NCBI RefSeq assembly: GCF_024158745.1
Contig: NZ_JAMZAW010000030.1
Location: forward strand, 32,100 to 96,099
Source of the DNA: Paenibacillus tyrphae
GTDB taxonomy: Bacteria; Bacillota; Bacilli; Paenibacillales; NBRC-103111
DNA: 64,000 bases
Reading direction: 5' to 3'
Below the pieces are notes generated by a model. The model made no database searches and had not been told where the DNA came from. It was given only the letters and a program-made list of their open reading frames with translations. Shown in pieces: positions 46,823 to 55,044 of this stretch (positions are counted from its first letter, which is position 1; every line of letters begins with the position of its first letter). A program made the translations under genes and the position numbers.

Positions 46823-47521
46823 TTATTTCCCCTGCTCGCTGGACATCTTCTCTTTCAAAAGCTGCAGCTGATCGTCGATTTTTTGCTGCTTCGCCGGGTC
46901 AACCGACACGGCATTGCTGTACACCGAACCCGCGTAGCCACCGCCAACGTAAGGCTTGCGTGCGATTTCCGCTTCGACTTCCAGCGACATGATCTTCTCT
47001 TCCATGCGACGGAAGCCTTTTACGGCATTGCCGCCTTCGATCACGTTGGTTGCCGTCACTTCGGCCATTTGCTTCTTGGCCTTCGCCAATTGAGCGCGGG
47101 AGATCAGCTCGCTGCGTTTGTTGCGCATTTGGTAGAACGCGTCTTTCATTTCATGCAGCTGCTGAACCAGCTCGGCCGCTTGCGCCTTCGCCTGCTCGTG
47201 CATTTCCGTGTACTCTGCGATTTTGCCCTCGTAGTACAGCTTTTGCTCCAAAGCTTGGCGCGCCGTCGCTTCCTGATCGTTCTTCAGTGCTTCCTTCGCT
47301 TGTCCTTCGTACTGCGCCGTCAGTCGAACCGCTTCTTCCAGACGCTCTTTCAGCTTGCGCTCGCTGGCGATTTGACGGGCTACCGTCACTTCGGCTTGAG
47401 CGATTTCTTCTTCCATGTCGCGCAAATATTGATTCAGCATGATGATCGGATCTTCAACTTTATCAAGCAGCTCATGCAGCGAAGCCTTCGTCATGTCTTT
47501 AATTCTAGAAAATACTCCCAT
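46823..47521 (-). CDS. liaH: PspA/IM30 family protein, LiaH-like
   Basis: A 232-residue coiled-coil protein. The N-terminus MGVFSRIKDMTKASLHELLDKVEDP is the amphipathic membrane-contact helix of PspA/Vipp1; residues 30-175 are heptad-rich and charged. Such proteins form ring or rod scaffolds on stressed membranes. GGAGATG ribosome site. It follows the PspC-like gene by 2 bases. I use liaH by position and family; the operon also encodes a second PspA-like protein. Confidence 0.88.
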   Translation of the reverse strand: MGVFSRIKDMTKASLHELLDKVEDPIIMLNQYLRDMEEEIAQAEVTVARQIASERKLKERLEEAVRLTAQYEGQAKEALKNDQEATARQALEQKLYYEGKIAEYTEMHEQAKAQAAELVQQLHEMKDAFYQMRNKRSELISRAQLAKAKKQMAEVTATNVIEGGNAVKGFRRMEEKIMSLEVEAEIARKPYVGGGYAGSVYSNAVSVDPAKQQKIDDQLQLLKEKMSSEQGK

Positions 47522-47523
47522 TG

Positions 47524-48042
47524 TTAAACATCTCCTTTAGATGGTTTTTGATTTTGGTTTTTTTCGTATTGCGCCACTTTGCTGCGCAGTTCTTCGATTT
47601 CTTTCCACATCGCTTTTTTCTCGATATCTTTCATCATATCGTCCAGATCGCTGCCGGCGGTACCGCTCGAATTCGAGGAGGCCGCATATTCGCCCTCATA
47701 ACGGTTGCCTTCTTGCGGCGGAACCCAGCCATGTCTTTGCGCTCTGCGGTAGTGCTTCTCGGCGCGTCTCCACTCTCTCCAGTTGGGATATTGGCCGCTA
47801 GGTTGCCCGCAGCCCTCGCCGCCGTAGGACGGTCCGTAGCCGTGAGGCCCGCCGGTCCAAGGCTCGCTCGGGATGACCAACGCTGCCAGGAAGTACAGCG
47901 GAATCACGACGCCTCCGGAAAAGAAAGCCGTTACCACCACGATCAGACGAAGCAGTGTGGCATCAATGTTCATCGATTCCGCGAGACCGCCGCACAGGCC
48001 GGTTACTTTGCGATCGGAACGGGAACGGTATAGTTTGCTCAT
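47524..48042 (-). CDS. PspC-domain membrane protein
   Basis: A 172-residue protein. Residues 1-60 are a PspC domain (YRSRSDRKVTGLCGGLAESM, then a hydrophobic segment RLIVVVTAFFSGGVVIPLYFLAALVIP). A Gly/Pro/Tyr-rich linker (60-125) and a charged helical end (DLDDMMKDIEKKAMWKEIEELRSKV) follow. The C-terminal helix may bind a PspA-type partner. Its start overlaps the preceding PspA-like gene by 4 bases (ATGA). Confidence 0.85.
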   Translation of the reverse strand: MSKLYRSRSDRKVTGLCGGLAESMNIDATLLRLIVVVTAFFSGGVVIPLYFLAALVIPSEPWTGGPHGYGPSYGGEGCGQPSGQYPNWREWRRAEKHYRRAQRHGWVPPQEGNRYEGEYAASSNSSGTAGSDLDDMMKDIEKKAMWKEIEELRSKVAQYEKNQNQKPSKGDV

Positions 48043-48719
48043 GATTTATCCCAGCCCTCCTGTTTCAGTTTCGTCCGCAGCTTGGCCAGCTCTTGTTCCA
48101 GCGCTTGCGATGCCGCGCTGCCTACGGCGGACCATGCTTCACGGACTTGGCCTCTCACTTCCCGCAAGGTGCGCGCGGTCAGTTCCATATCGGAGACCCG
48201 CTCGTCCAGCCGGTCGAACATCCGCGGATTCGGACCTGCACCCATCGAACGCAACCTTTCGTTCATCCGCTGCTGCAGCCTAACGGACTCCAGCCGCGCG
48301 ATATAGTAGCTGCGTTTCGAGGCGATTTCGTCGAAATCGGCCTTAAGCTGTTGAAGCTGCTCCTCCAGCTCGACGATCCCCATCTTGCTTTGATCGTACA
48401 GCGCCCGGTACTGCGTCGCTTTTTCCTCCTGCTGCATTTTCTCTTGAAGCGCGATGCGCGCCACTTCTTCCTCGCCGGCTCTCAGCGCCAGCATTGCTTG
48501 CTGCTCACGGCGCTCCTTGAGCTGCTCCGCCGATACGTACTGCTGGCGAAGCGAAGCGGCGTGAGACAGACACTGCTGCAGCAGCCGTTCGGACTCGCGG
48601 ATTTGCTCCGACTGGGACGCAAGATATTTATCGATCAGGCGAACCGGGTCTTCCGAATTTTCCAGCATTTCGTTGAAGTGCGCAACCGTAATATCCCGGA
48701 ATCTTTTTCCTAAACTCAT
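48039..48719 (-). CDS. second PspA/IM30-like protein
   Basis: A 226-residue coiled-coil protein with the PspA layout (N-terminal MSLGKRFRDITVAHFNEMLENSEDP, then long helices with many Gln, Glu and Arg). It is diverged from the LiaH-like protein two genes downstream, so two PspA paralogues lie in one operon around the PspC gene. Start at ATG 48719 after AAAGGTGG; the in-frame TTG at 48752 lacks a site. Confidence 0.85.
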   Translation of the reverse strand: MSLGKRFRDITVAHFNEMLENSEDPVRLIDKYLASQSEQIRESERLLQQCLSHAASLRQQYVSAEQLKERREQQAMLALRAGEEEVARIALQEKMQQEEKATQYRALYDQSKMGIVELEEQLQQLKADFDEIASKRSYYIARLESVRLQQRMNERLRSMGAGPNPRMFDRLDERVSDMELTARTLREVRGQVREAWSAVGSAASQALEQELAKLRTKLKQEGWDKS

Positions 48720-48769
48720 GCTTTGCTCAACCACCTTTTCTCCGAATTTCAATCCGTCGTTTGTTTGAT

Positions 48770-49069
48770 TTAATATACCGATTTGTTACGCAGCAGCGAG
48801 ATGCCGTAGCAGATCAAGCCGATGGCGATCAGGATGGCGAACAGTCCGGACAATTTACCGAAGAGGAACAGGCCGCCAAGGATGATCAGCCCCCACCCGA
48901 TGATCGTTTTTCCGTTTCTCAGTCCTACGAATCCGAGTCCTACCATAGCGGCCGGGAACAAAAAGCTCATGATATGGTGCCCGAGTTGAAAGCCAAGCTT
49001 GTGGCTGAGGATCAACGCTCCGAAGAAGATCAGAAGGAACGCGAGTCCGGTATGCCGGTTCATTTTCAT
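48770..49069 (-). CDS. LiaI/LiaF-TM-like small membrane protein
   Basis: A 99-residue, mostly hydrophobic protein with three or four helices (GLAFLLIFFGALILSHKLG, FPAAMVGLGFVGLRNG, IIGWGLIILGGLFLF, FAILIAIGLICYGI). It matches the small membrane proteins (LiaI type, or the membrane part of LiaF) that anchor PspA-like partners. First gene of the operon, 50 bases from the next. ATG at 49069 is 10 bases from GGCGG; an ATG two codons later is possible. Confidence 0.8.
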   Translation of the reverse strand: MKMNRHTGLAFLLIFFGALILSHKLGFQLGHHIMSFLFPAAMVGLGFVGLRNGKTIIGWGLIILGGLFLFGKLSGLFAILIAIGLICYGISLLRNKSVY

Positions 49070-49118
49070 GGATTGACTCACCGCCTTTCGTTTTTGTTGT
49101 CGTTTTGCTTATGTCTTT

Positions 49119-49187
49119 ATTCTAGGTGAATCCGTCATTTCCCAAAACGGACCTGCGGCGGTTTTTGGAACTGGACCTAAGTCCAGT
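49119..49187 (-). promoter_or_regulatory. probable LiaR-activated promoter of the lia/psp operon
   Basis: On the minus strand a perfect palindrome ACTGGAC-CTAA-GTCCAGT (49170-49187) lies about 57 bases upstream of a TAGAAT -10 (49124-49119). The 17-base-spaced -35 position reads TTTTGG, a poor match, as expected of an activator-dependent promoter. The palindrome has the ACT...AGT form described for VraR/LiaR sites. Distance to the first ATG (49069) is right. Confidence 0.65.
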
Positions 49188-49298
49188 ACGCCACCCGGCC
49201 TTGGACAAGAGGAGCCCCCGCCTCAACAGACTCATGAGTTTCCCCGATATGGAAACCCTAGCATTGAAAGATAACTCGGCTTAAAGGAGAAGGATGGA

Positions 49299-49853
49299 AT
49301 GAACAGAACAGGTATAAGCCTTCTGATAGCTTTTCTCATATGGCTAACGATATTTCCACTGCCTGGCGCAGCTTCCCGGTCCGCTCCGGATGATGCTGCT
49401 GCGCCATCGCCCGTGCTGGTCTATGAAGTCCGGCGGGACGCCGTCGTTCTCGCGATCTCCAACAAAGCGGAAATTCGGCAGGCAGCGGCGGGCTGGCTGG
49501 ACCAGGCCGGCGGATTGTCCGGCAAATTCCGCGTCGGTACGGACAGCGGCATTGTGATCCGCATCCCGTTCGTTCCTTTGCTCCCTGTCCGGATGCACGG
49601 CCTTACGTTTCAGTGCAAAGAATTGCTTGTGCTCGTACCCGAGCTCTCCTCTCCAAAACAAAATCCCCAGCTGCTGGCTTTCAGCGCTGAGGATCGATTG
49701 TACGTATTCGATTGTTCTTACCCGGTATTGCAGCCGTTTTTGGAGCAGCACGGTCTGCTCCGGTTTCTTTCCAGCCCGGAGGCTAAGGATCAGCCTTCCT
49801 TCTTGGGATCGTCGATCCCGCCGAAAGCGAGGCCGTACCCGTCGCAATCCTGA
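49299..49853 (+). CDS. secreted or membrane-anchored protein, unknown
   Basis: A 184-residue protein with a signal peptide (basic NR, hydrophobic ISLLIAFLIWLTIFPLPGAAS, probable cut near 26). The mature part is a small alpha/beta domain I do not recognise (VYEVRRDAVVLAISNKAEIRQAA ... IVIRIPFVPLLPVRMHG). Ribosome site GGAGAAGG five bases before ATG. Its 3' end overlaps the convergent VOC gene by 64 bases. Confidence 0.7.
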   Translation: MNRTGISLLIAFLIWLTIFPLPGAASRSAPDDAAAPSPVLVYEVRRDAVVLAISNKAEIRQAAAGWLDQAGGLSGKFRVGTDSGIVIRIPFVPLLPVRMHGLTFQCKELLVLVPELSSPKQNPQLLAFSAEDRLYVFDCSYPVLQPFLEQHGLLRFLSSPEAKDQPSFLGSSIPPKARPYPSQS

Positions 49854-50212
49854 ATGACGAACTCTTTCCACGGACCGCCGTCCGGATAAATGACAGGCTT
49901 GCCGGAAATCACGACATCCTTGCTGCGGAACTCCTCATACAGACTGTCCAGAGCCGCCCAGTTCTCGACGTAAGCGTACACATCGTACGCCCGGGCTTCC
50001 CCTTGCGCTACGGGATTCGGACGCACGGCCGACGCATCGGGCGCTTGCAGCAGCTTGAGAGCGATTCCTTGAAGGCCGTCCCGCTCCGCCCACCAATCCG
50101 TTACATTAAAGCCGAGTCGATCCCGGTAAAATTGCTGAGAACGCTTAAGGTCCGATACCAATAGAACGGTAAGGGAGCTGCCGATTTGCTTTTGGTTTGT
50201 TTGCCATAGCAT
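49790..50212 (-). CDS. VOC superfamily protein (glyoxalase/bleomycin-resistance fold)
   Basis: A 140-residue protein of two beta-alpha-beta-beta-beta units: SLTVLLVSDLKRSQQFYRDRLGF at 13-35 and AYDVYAYVENWAALDSLYEEFR at 75-96, ending FVIQDCDGYGLAFGG. The family includes glyoxalases, dioxygenases and antibiotic-binding proteins; no function can be chosen. GGAGG lies four bases before the ATG. It overlaps the convergent secreted-protein gene. Confidence 0.82.
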   Translation of the reverse strand: MLWQTNQKQIGSSLTVLLVSDLKRSQQFYRDRLGFNVTDWWAERDGLQGIALKLLQAPDASAVRPNPVAQGEARAYDVYAYVENWAALDSLYEEFRSKDVVISGKPVIYPDGGPWKEFVIQDCDGYGLAFGGIDDPKKEG

Positions 50213-50307
50213 CCATCCTCCGGTTCCAATCTAATAATCCGTAAACATACGAATATACATTCGTGTTTCCCTTTCAAAATCCTGCTTGTTTTGAGCCCAC
50301 TTACAAC

Positions 50308-50334
50308 AAAAAAGCCCGCTTCGAACTCGAAGGG
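50308..50334 (-). terminator. terminator of the Eis-like acetyltransferase gene
   Basis: A GC stem (GCCCGCTTCGA with TCGAAGGGGC, one unpaired base) followed leftwards by CTTTTTTG in the RNA sense, 27 bases past the stop. Confidence 0.75.
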
Positions 50335-50360
50335 GCCTGAATCTTGTCTGCAGAAGAAAT

Positions 50361-51545
50361 CTAGAAAAAGTCGGGCAAATACGTCTGACGTGCGGGAATG
50401 AGCCGCTCCAGCGATTCGCACACCTCCGTCGTGCCGGTCAGCCTGCCGATGTCCATCAAAAAGGATGGACGCTGGTACCCTGTCAGCATGGCGGCAAGCG
50501 TCTGGATCGTGCAGCTGGCGGACGGCAGCTCGGGCGAAGCGCTTGCGACGGGCGTTACACGCGCCGTCCCCGACTCGTCCACCTGCAGCAGAAACCAGCC
50601 GTTGTTCCATTCCGCCTGTTCGTCCTTTATCTCCAGCTGCAGTGACCATTCTGCCCCCGACGCGAACGGATACTTGGTCAAAAAGCCGGCGACATCGACA
50701 ATCCGCGCCATGAAATAAGGCACGATCTCTTGTTTGATCCGGGGATTGTCGAGCAGAAACGGCAGCTTGTCGTTCACGGGCGCTTTCATCACCAGCTTCT
50801 CCAGCATTGAGTCGTGATCGGCCAAGAAGCGCCATAAGGCCAAGCAAGCCCCATGATCCAGATACACCAGCTCGTGAACCTTAAGGATATTGTCCTTTAC
50901 CTGATAATATACATAGCCCGCAGGCTGATTCTCCGCATCATAATATACGGCTACCGTTCCTTGCGTATTGCCGAAAATGCGATGCTGCCACCAGGATTCG
51001 TTTCGAATAAGCGTACCGTTGTACCTGCAGGCGTAAGCCTGGTATATCTCGTTCAGCAGCTTGATATCGTGGCCGGTCCGAACGATCCGCCCCGGCTGCG
51101 GGCCCAGTTTTGGAAGCTGCTGGACGGAGATCTCATACGATTTATACTCTGCATACGTCTCCCAGCCGTACTTACGGTAGAACGAGAATTGAAAAGGATG
51201 AAGGAACGACAACGTCTGGCCTTTCTCCCGCATCACCCGCAATCCGTGCGATAGCAGCTTGGCCACCAGACCGCCGCGCCGGTATTCCGGCCATGTGACG
51301 ACGCCTGCGATTCCGCCCATGTCGAACGCCTTGCCTTGAATCCAGGTCTGCAGATCGAAAATCGTCATTTTCGCCGCAAGCGTATCATCCACATAAGCTC
51401 CCCACATCTGGTTCGAATCGAGAAGCGTCATCCATTTCTCCACTTTTTCGGGAGTAAGCTCATATTGAAAGGAAAATGCTGACATTTGCAGACTATCCAT
51501 AAAATGCACATTCGGAATATTGCGAATTTCCAACCGCTGATTCAC
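50361..51545 (-). CDS. Eis-like GNAT acetyltransferase
   Basis: A 394-residue protein with an N-terminal GNAT domain (MGGIAGVVTWPEYRRGGLVAKL near 88-110), the FLHPFQFSFYRKYGWE segment near 130 typical of Eis, a second GNAT-like part and a C-terminal sterol-carrier-like domain (SCTIQTLAAMLTGYQRPSFL). Eis relatives acetylate amines, including aminoglycosides, but environmental homologues have varied roles. GTG start at 51545, six bases after GGGTGG; longer frames lack a site. Confidence 0.85.
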   Translation of the reverse strand: MNQRLEIRNIPNVHFMDSLQMSAFSFQYELTPEKVEKWMTLLDSNQMWGAYVDDTLAAKMTIFDLQTWIQGKAFDMGGIAGVVTWPEYRRGGLVAKLLSHGLRVMREKGQTLSFLHPFQFSFYRKYGWETYAEYKSYEISVQQLPKLGPQPGRIVRTGHDIKLLNEIYQAYACRYNGTLIRNESWWQHRIFGNTQGTVAVYYDAENQPAGYVYYQVKDNILKVHELVYLDHGACLALWRFLADHDSMLEKLVMKAPVNDKLPFLLDNPRIKQEIVPYFMARIVDVAGFLTKYPFASGAEWSLQLEIKDEQAEWNNGWFLLQVDESGTARVTPVASASPELPSASCTIQTLAAMLTGYQRPSFLMDIGRLTGTTEVCESLERLIPARQTYLPDFF

Positions 51546-51880
51546 GCGTATCCACCCTCTCCGCTTTATACGGCGACCGGAGACTTCGTCCGGTTCTCCG
51601 ATTATCGGCGCTCTCATGCATCGCACCCTTATCTTGGCCATTGTAGCCCAATTTTCCAACAAATTCTACCGAAAAATCCTTTTTTACTTGTTTTTGCCGG
51701 AAGCTGGGGACATGACAGAAATTACGGCGGTTATGCGCCCTTGCTTCCTATCCGGTACAGAAAGGTACTGTCTCCTGCTCGCAGACAGCTGTATTTTCGT
51801 TGAATAATCGGGCGTACGTCCAATCAGCATCCGGCATTCGTTCATATCATTTAACATGCCTTCTGAAAGGGGGATGTCAC
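51546..51880. other. 335-base intergenic stretch
   Basis: Holds the upstream region of the leftward acetyltransferase gene and of the rightward YjcZ-like gene. CATATCAT at about 51842-51849 resembles a sporulation sigma-E -10 (CATAnnnT), 32 bases before the YjcZ-like start, but no matching -35 stands out. No gene was seen. Confidence 0.35.
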
Positions 51881-51976
51881 ATGAGCCACGTTGGCGGATT
51901 CGGCTTTACTTCCACTGGTGTTATCCTGGTGCTGTTTATTCTGCTCGTCATCGTTTCCCGTTCATTGTTCATCTAA
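51881..51976 (+). CDS. YjcZ-family sporulation miniprotein
   Basis: A 31-residue protein: MSHVGGFGFTSTGV followed by one helix ILVLFILLVIVSRSLFI. The Gly-rich start and VLFILLxIV helix are the pattern of the YjcZ family of tiny sporulation-associated membrane proteins of Bacillales. AAAGGGGG is 7 bases before the ATG and a strong terminator follows by 7 bases. Confidence 0.85.
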   Translation: MSHVGGFGFTSTGVILVLFILLVIVSRSLFI

Positions 51977-51983
51977 TGCATCG

Positions 51984-52021
51984 CCCCCCTGTCATGGACT
52001 TTACTCTGGCAGGGGGTTTTT
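51984..52021 (+). terminator. terminator of the YjcZ-like gene
   Basis: CCCCCTGTC pairs with GGCAGGGGG across an 18-base loop, followed by TTTTTA. It lies 3 bases from the convergent moeA stop. Confidence 0.85.
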
Positions 52022-52024
52022 ACT

Positions 52025-53281
52025 TCAATCTCCGATCATCAAAACCCGCACCAACTCGCCCCGCTGGGCTCCTCGCCCGCCCGCCGGAAGACAGATTAAG
52101 CAGTCGGTCTCTTTCACGGAAACCATGATGCTGGATTTGTCGCGACCGGCGGGCCTCACGCGGACCGTCCCATGTTCCACGCACGAAGCCCCGCGGACAT
52201 ACCGGGGATACGCCGATCCTTTACCGTAATCGGCATCCAGTACCGCCGTCGCTGCAGAGGGCAGCGGGTCGGGCGACCCTTGCGAGGCACGCAGATAGGG
52301 GCGTACCAGCAGCTCGAATCCTACATAACAAGCTCCGGGATTGCCGGACAAAGCGAACAACGGCTTGCCCCGCCACAGTCCGACCGACGTCGGACTGCCG
52401 GGACGCATCGCGATCTTGTTAAAAAGCAGCTCGCCATCCCACCTGCCGAACAGCTCGGCCAGCACATCCTTATCCCCTACCGACACGCCTCCGGTCGTTA
52501 TCCACAGATCCGCCTGCTCCGCAGCGGCCAGCAGTTCCCGTTCCACCCGGTCGGCTTCGTCGGGAAGAAACGGCATCAGCAGCGGCACTCCGCCCGCCTG
52601 CTGTACCTGACAGGCCAGCATATAGCCGTTGCTGCCCCGGATTTTACCCGGTGCGAGCGGCGCGTCCACAGGGAGCAACTCAGAGCCGGTAGAGAAGATC
52701 GCTACTCTCGGCCGCTTGTACACCTTCACAAGGCTATGGCCGAAGGTGGCCAGCACCGCCGCTTCCCCCGGTCCGATGATGCAGCCCTTCCGCAGAAGCT
52801 GTTCCCCGGCAGCAGCCTCTTCTCCTACGGGAGTCACATTATCGCCGGGATTCATCGCTTTGTGAACCGCCACCGTGCCTCCAAGGCCGATCTCCTGATG
52901 CACCGCATTGGTCATCTCCAGCATCACGACCGCATCCGCCCCCTCGGGAACGGCAGCGCCGGTCATAATTCTGGCCGCTTGGCCCGGGCCGATCGTCTTC
53001 GCCGGAACCAAGCCGCACGGAACCGTTTCCACCACTTCCAAGCAGACCGCCGTCGCAAGGGAAGCTCCCGCCGTATCCGATGCACGCAAAGCATAGCCGT
53101 CGACACCCGATCGCCGAAAATGCGGCAGCGGGCTGCCGGCACAAACGTTTTGCGCCAGCCGCCTGCCATAAGCCTCGAATAGCGGCACCTCTTCCGTCTC
53201 CTGAAGTCGGACATGCTGGAGTACACGCCGCTGCGCCTCTTCAAGGCTGATGGTCTGCCGCCCGAATTTCAAGTCGTTCAC
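52025..53281 (-). CDS. moeA: molybdopterin molybdenumtransferase
   Basis: A 418-residue MoeA. Hallmarks: SLEEAQRRVL near 12, PLPHFRRSGVDGYALR near 52, IMTGAAVPEGADAVV near 108, STGSEL near 210, TTGGVSVGDKD near 275 and LFALSGNPGACYVGFE near 325. It inserts molybdate into adenylylated molybdopterin. GTG start 3 bases after the moaA stop, with GGGGG seven bases upstream. Last gene of the molybdenum operon. Confidence 0.94.
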   Translation of the reverse strand: MNDLKFGRQTISLEEAQRRVLQHVRLQETEEVPLFEAYGRRLAQNVCAGSPLPHFRRSGVDGYALRASDTAGASLATAVCLEVVETVPCGLVPAKTIGPGQAARIMTGAAVPEGADAVVMLEMTNAVHQEIGLGGTVAVHKAMNPGDNVTPVGEEAAAGEQLLRKGCIIGPGEAAVLATFGHSLVKVYKRPRVAIFSTGSELLPVDAPLAPGKIRGSNGYMLACQVQQAGGVPLLMPFLPDEADRVERELLAAAEQADLWITTGGVSVGDKDVLAELFGRWDGELLFNKIAMRPGSPTSVGLWRGKPLFALSGNPGACYVGFELLVRPYLRASQGSPDPLPSAATAVLDADYGKGSAYPRYVRGASCVEHGTVRVRPAGRDKSSIMVSVKETDCLICLPAGGRGAQRGELVRVLMIGD

Positions 53282-53284
53282 GCT

Positions 53285-54292
53285 TCAACCCCCGATCTGC
53301 GACATGCGCCGGGAGGTAGGCGTATGACTCTGCTGCTCGTTCAGAAGCGCTTTAGCCATCTCGTGACTTTCCGGCTTCACGTCCAGCGCCCGGAAGAACA
53401 GCTCGGCCAGCGCCTGATCGTTGCCGATATAACGGCGCACGTTGAACTCGTCGGACCAGTACAGGCAAGGCTTGATGTTGCCGTCCGCCGTAAGACGCAG
53501 CCGGTTGCACGTCTCGCAGAAATGGTCGCTGACCGGATGAATCAGCCCGAACGTGCCGGCCGCCCCGGCGATCCGGAAATTTTGCGAAGGCCCGTTTCCC
53601 CGAATCGACTGCTCCAGCGTTTCCACCTGCCACCCCATTCTTTCGCAGCGTTCCAGTACCGTGTTGAGCGAAATATATTTCGTTTTCCAGCCGTTGTCGT
53701 CGTGACCGATCGGCATATATTCAATAAAGCGCACGTGCAAACTGCGCTCCAGCGTCAGCTTCAGAAAATCTTCGATTTCGTCGTCGTTCATGCCTTTCAT
53801 GAGCACGACGTTCAGCTTGATCGGGTCGAGTCCGACCCGGGATGCCGCTTCCAGACTCGCCAGCACGCGAGACAAATCGCCTCCGCGTGTAATGAGAGCA
53901 AACCGGTCCGCCCGCAAGGAATCGAGGCTGACGTTAATTCTTGTGAGCCCGGCTTCGCGCAGCTTTTCAGCCCGTGAAGCGAAATGGATCGCATTCGTTG
54001 TCAATGCGATATCTTCAATGCCGTCGATCGCACTCAGCATCCGCACGAGCTGCTCCAGGTTTTTGCGTACGAGCGGTTCGCCTCCGGTCAGCCGCAGCTT
54101 GCGAACTCCGTATCCGGCAAGCACCCGCACCACTTCGGCGATCTCCTCGAACGTCAAGAGCTTTTCCTCCGGCTCGAATTCCATGCCTTCTTCCGGCATA
54201 CAGTATACACAGCGCAAATTGCACCGATCCGTCACGGAAATTCGAAGATAGTCATGAATGCGGCCGAAACGATCCTTCAATATCTGCGACAT
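53285..54292 (-). CDS. moaA: GTP 3',8-cyclase, radical SAM
   Basis: A 335-residue enzyme of the first step of molybdenum cofactor synthesis. The SAM cluster motif is CNLRCVYC at 24-31, the SAM-binding LTGGEPLVR near 70, the C-terminal second cluster in CETCNRLRLT and KPCLYW near 265-285, and the protein ends in the required GlyGly (QIGG). GGAGGG precedes the ATG by 8 bases. No moaB, moaC, moaD or moaE lies in the window. Confidence 0.95.
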   Translation of the reverse strand: MSQILKDRFGRIHDYLRISVTDRCNLRCVYCMPEEGMEFEPEEKLLTFEEIAEVVRVLAGYGVRKLRLTGGEPLVRKNLEQLVRMLSAIDGIEDIALTTNAIHFASRAEKLREAGLTRINVSLDSLRADRFALITRGGDLSRVLASLEAASRVGLDPIKLNVVLMKGMNDDEIEDFLKLTLERSLHVRFIEYMPIGHDDNGWKTKYISLNTVLERCERMGWQVETLEQSIRGNGPSQNFRIAGAAGTFGLIHPVSDHFCETCNRLRLTADGNIKPCLYWSDEFNVRRYIGNDQALAELFFRALDVKPESHEMAKALLNEQQSHTPTSRRMSQIGG

Positions 54293-54391
54293 CCTGCATG
54301 CCCTCCGTTCTAGGTTATATCCATCATTATGTCACAAAACAGGCCCGTCTTCCATAAACAAAAAGCATTCAATAGAAGGCGTGCAAAGCGG

Positions 54392-55039
54392 CTATAACCC
54401 AAGTCTTTTGCCGGTGAGCCTCTCATATTCGTCCGGATCGTTAATATTCCGGATAAACCCCGTAGAAATCCCCTTCCGCTCCAGAAACGATTCGTCCGCC
54501 ACCTGCAGAGCAACCGAATTCAACAGTCCCATCAACCGCAGATCGTTCGCGGCCAGCAGCCGCTCCGCCTCGGGAAGGCAGTTCTTGAGGTACACGCCGT
54601 GCAGCGGATGGAGCCTTCCGCCGATCTTCGCAATCGCAGCATCTGCGTCAACGCCGCTCCGCAGCTCCGAGAGGGCTTTCGCCGCTTTGGCATCGACCCA
54701 CGGCATATCGCAGCCGACGATCCACAGCTCCTCGTACGATGCCGCTCTCATGGCGGCCTGAAAACCGGCAAGCGGCCCTCGGCCCGGCTGCAGGTCGGGA
54801 ATGATCCGCACCGGAGACTCCCCGGAGAACGCCTGAACGACAGCCTCGTACCGTTCCGGCTCCTGCGTTACAACCAGCAGCTCTGTGCACAAGCTTCCAA
54901 GCTCGGCCAACTGTCTGGCCAAAAACGTATCGCCTTCGTACATAAGCAGTGCTTTACTTTGTCCGCCCATCCGCCGATTTTGCCCGCCTGCCAAAATTAC
55001 GCCTGTCATGGCAAGCCTTTGCCCGCCGTATCGCTCCAT
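54392..55039 (-). CDS. mobA: molybdenum cofactor guanylyltransferase-like protein
   Basis: A 215-residue nucleotidyltransferase. The GTP motif ILAGGQNRRMGGQSK is near 13-28, followed by PDLQPGRGPLAGFQAAM and GCDMPWVD, the metal-binding Asp region. It adds GMP to the cofactor. Two starts fit: ATG 55039 (AAAGGA, spacing 9, used here) and ATG 55009 (AAAGG, spacing 6), which gives the classic MTGVILAGG start. Six bases after the oxidoreductase gene. Confidence 0.9.
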   Translation of the reverse strand: MERYGGQRLAMTGVILAGGQNRRMGGQSKALLMYEGDTFLARQLAELGSLCTELLVVTQEPERYEAVVQAFSGESPVRIIPDLQPGRGPLAGFQAAMRAASYEELWIVGCDMPWVDAKAAKALSELRSGVDADAAIAKIGGRLHPLHGVYLKNCLPEAERLLAANDLRLMGLLNSVALQVADESFLERKGISTGFIRNINDPDEYERLTGKRLGL

Positions 55040-55044
55040 CGTCT

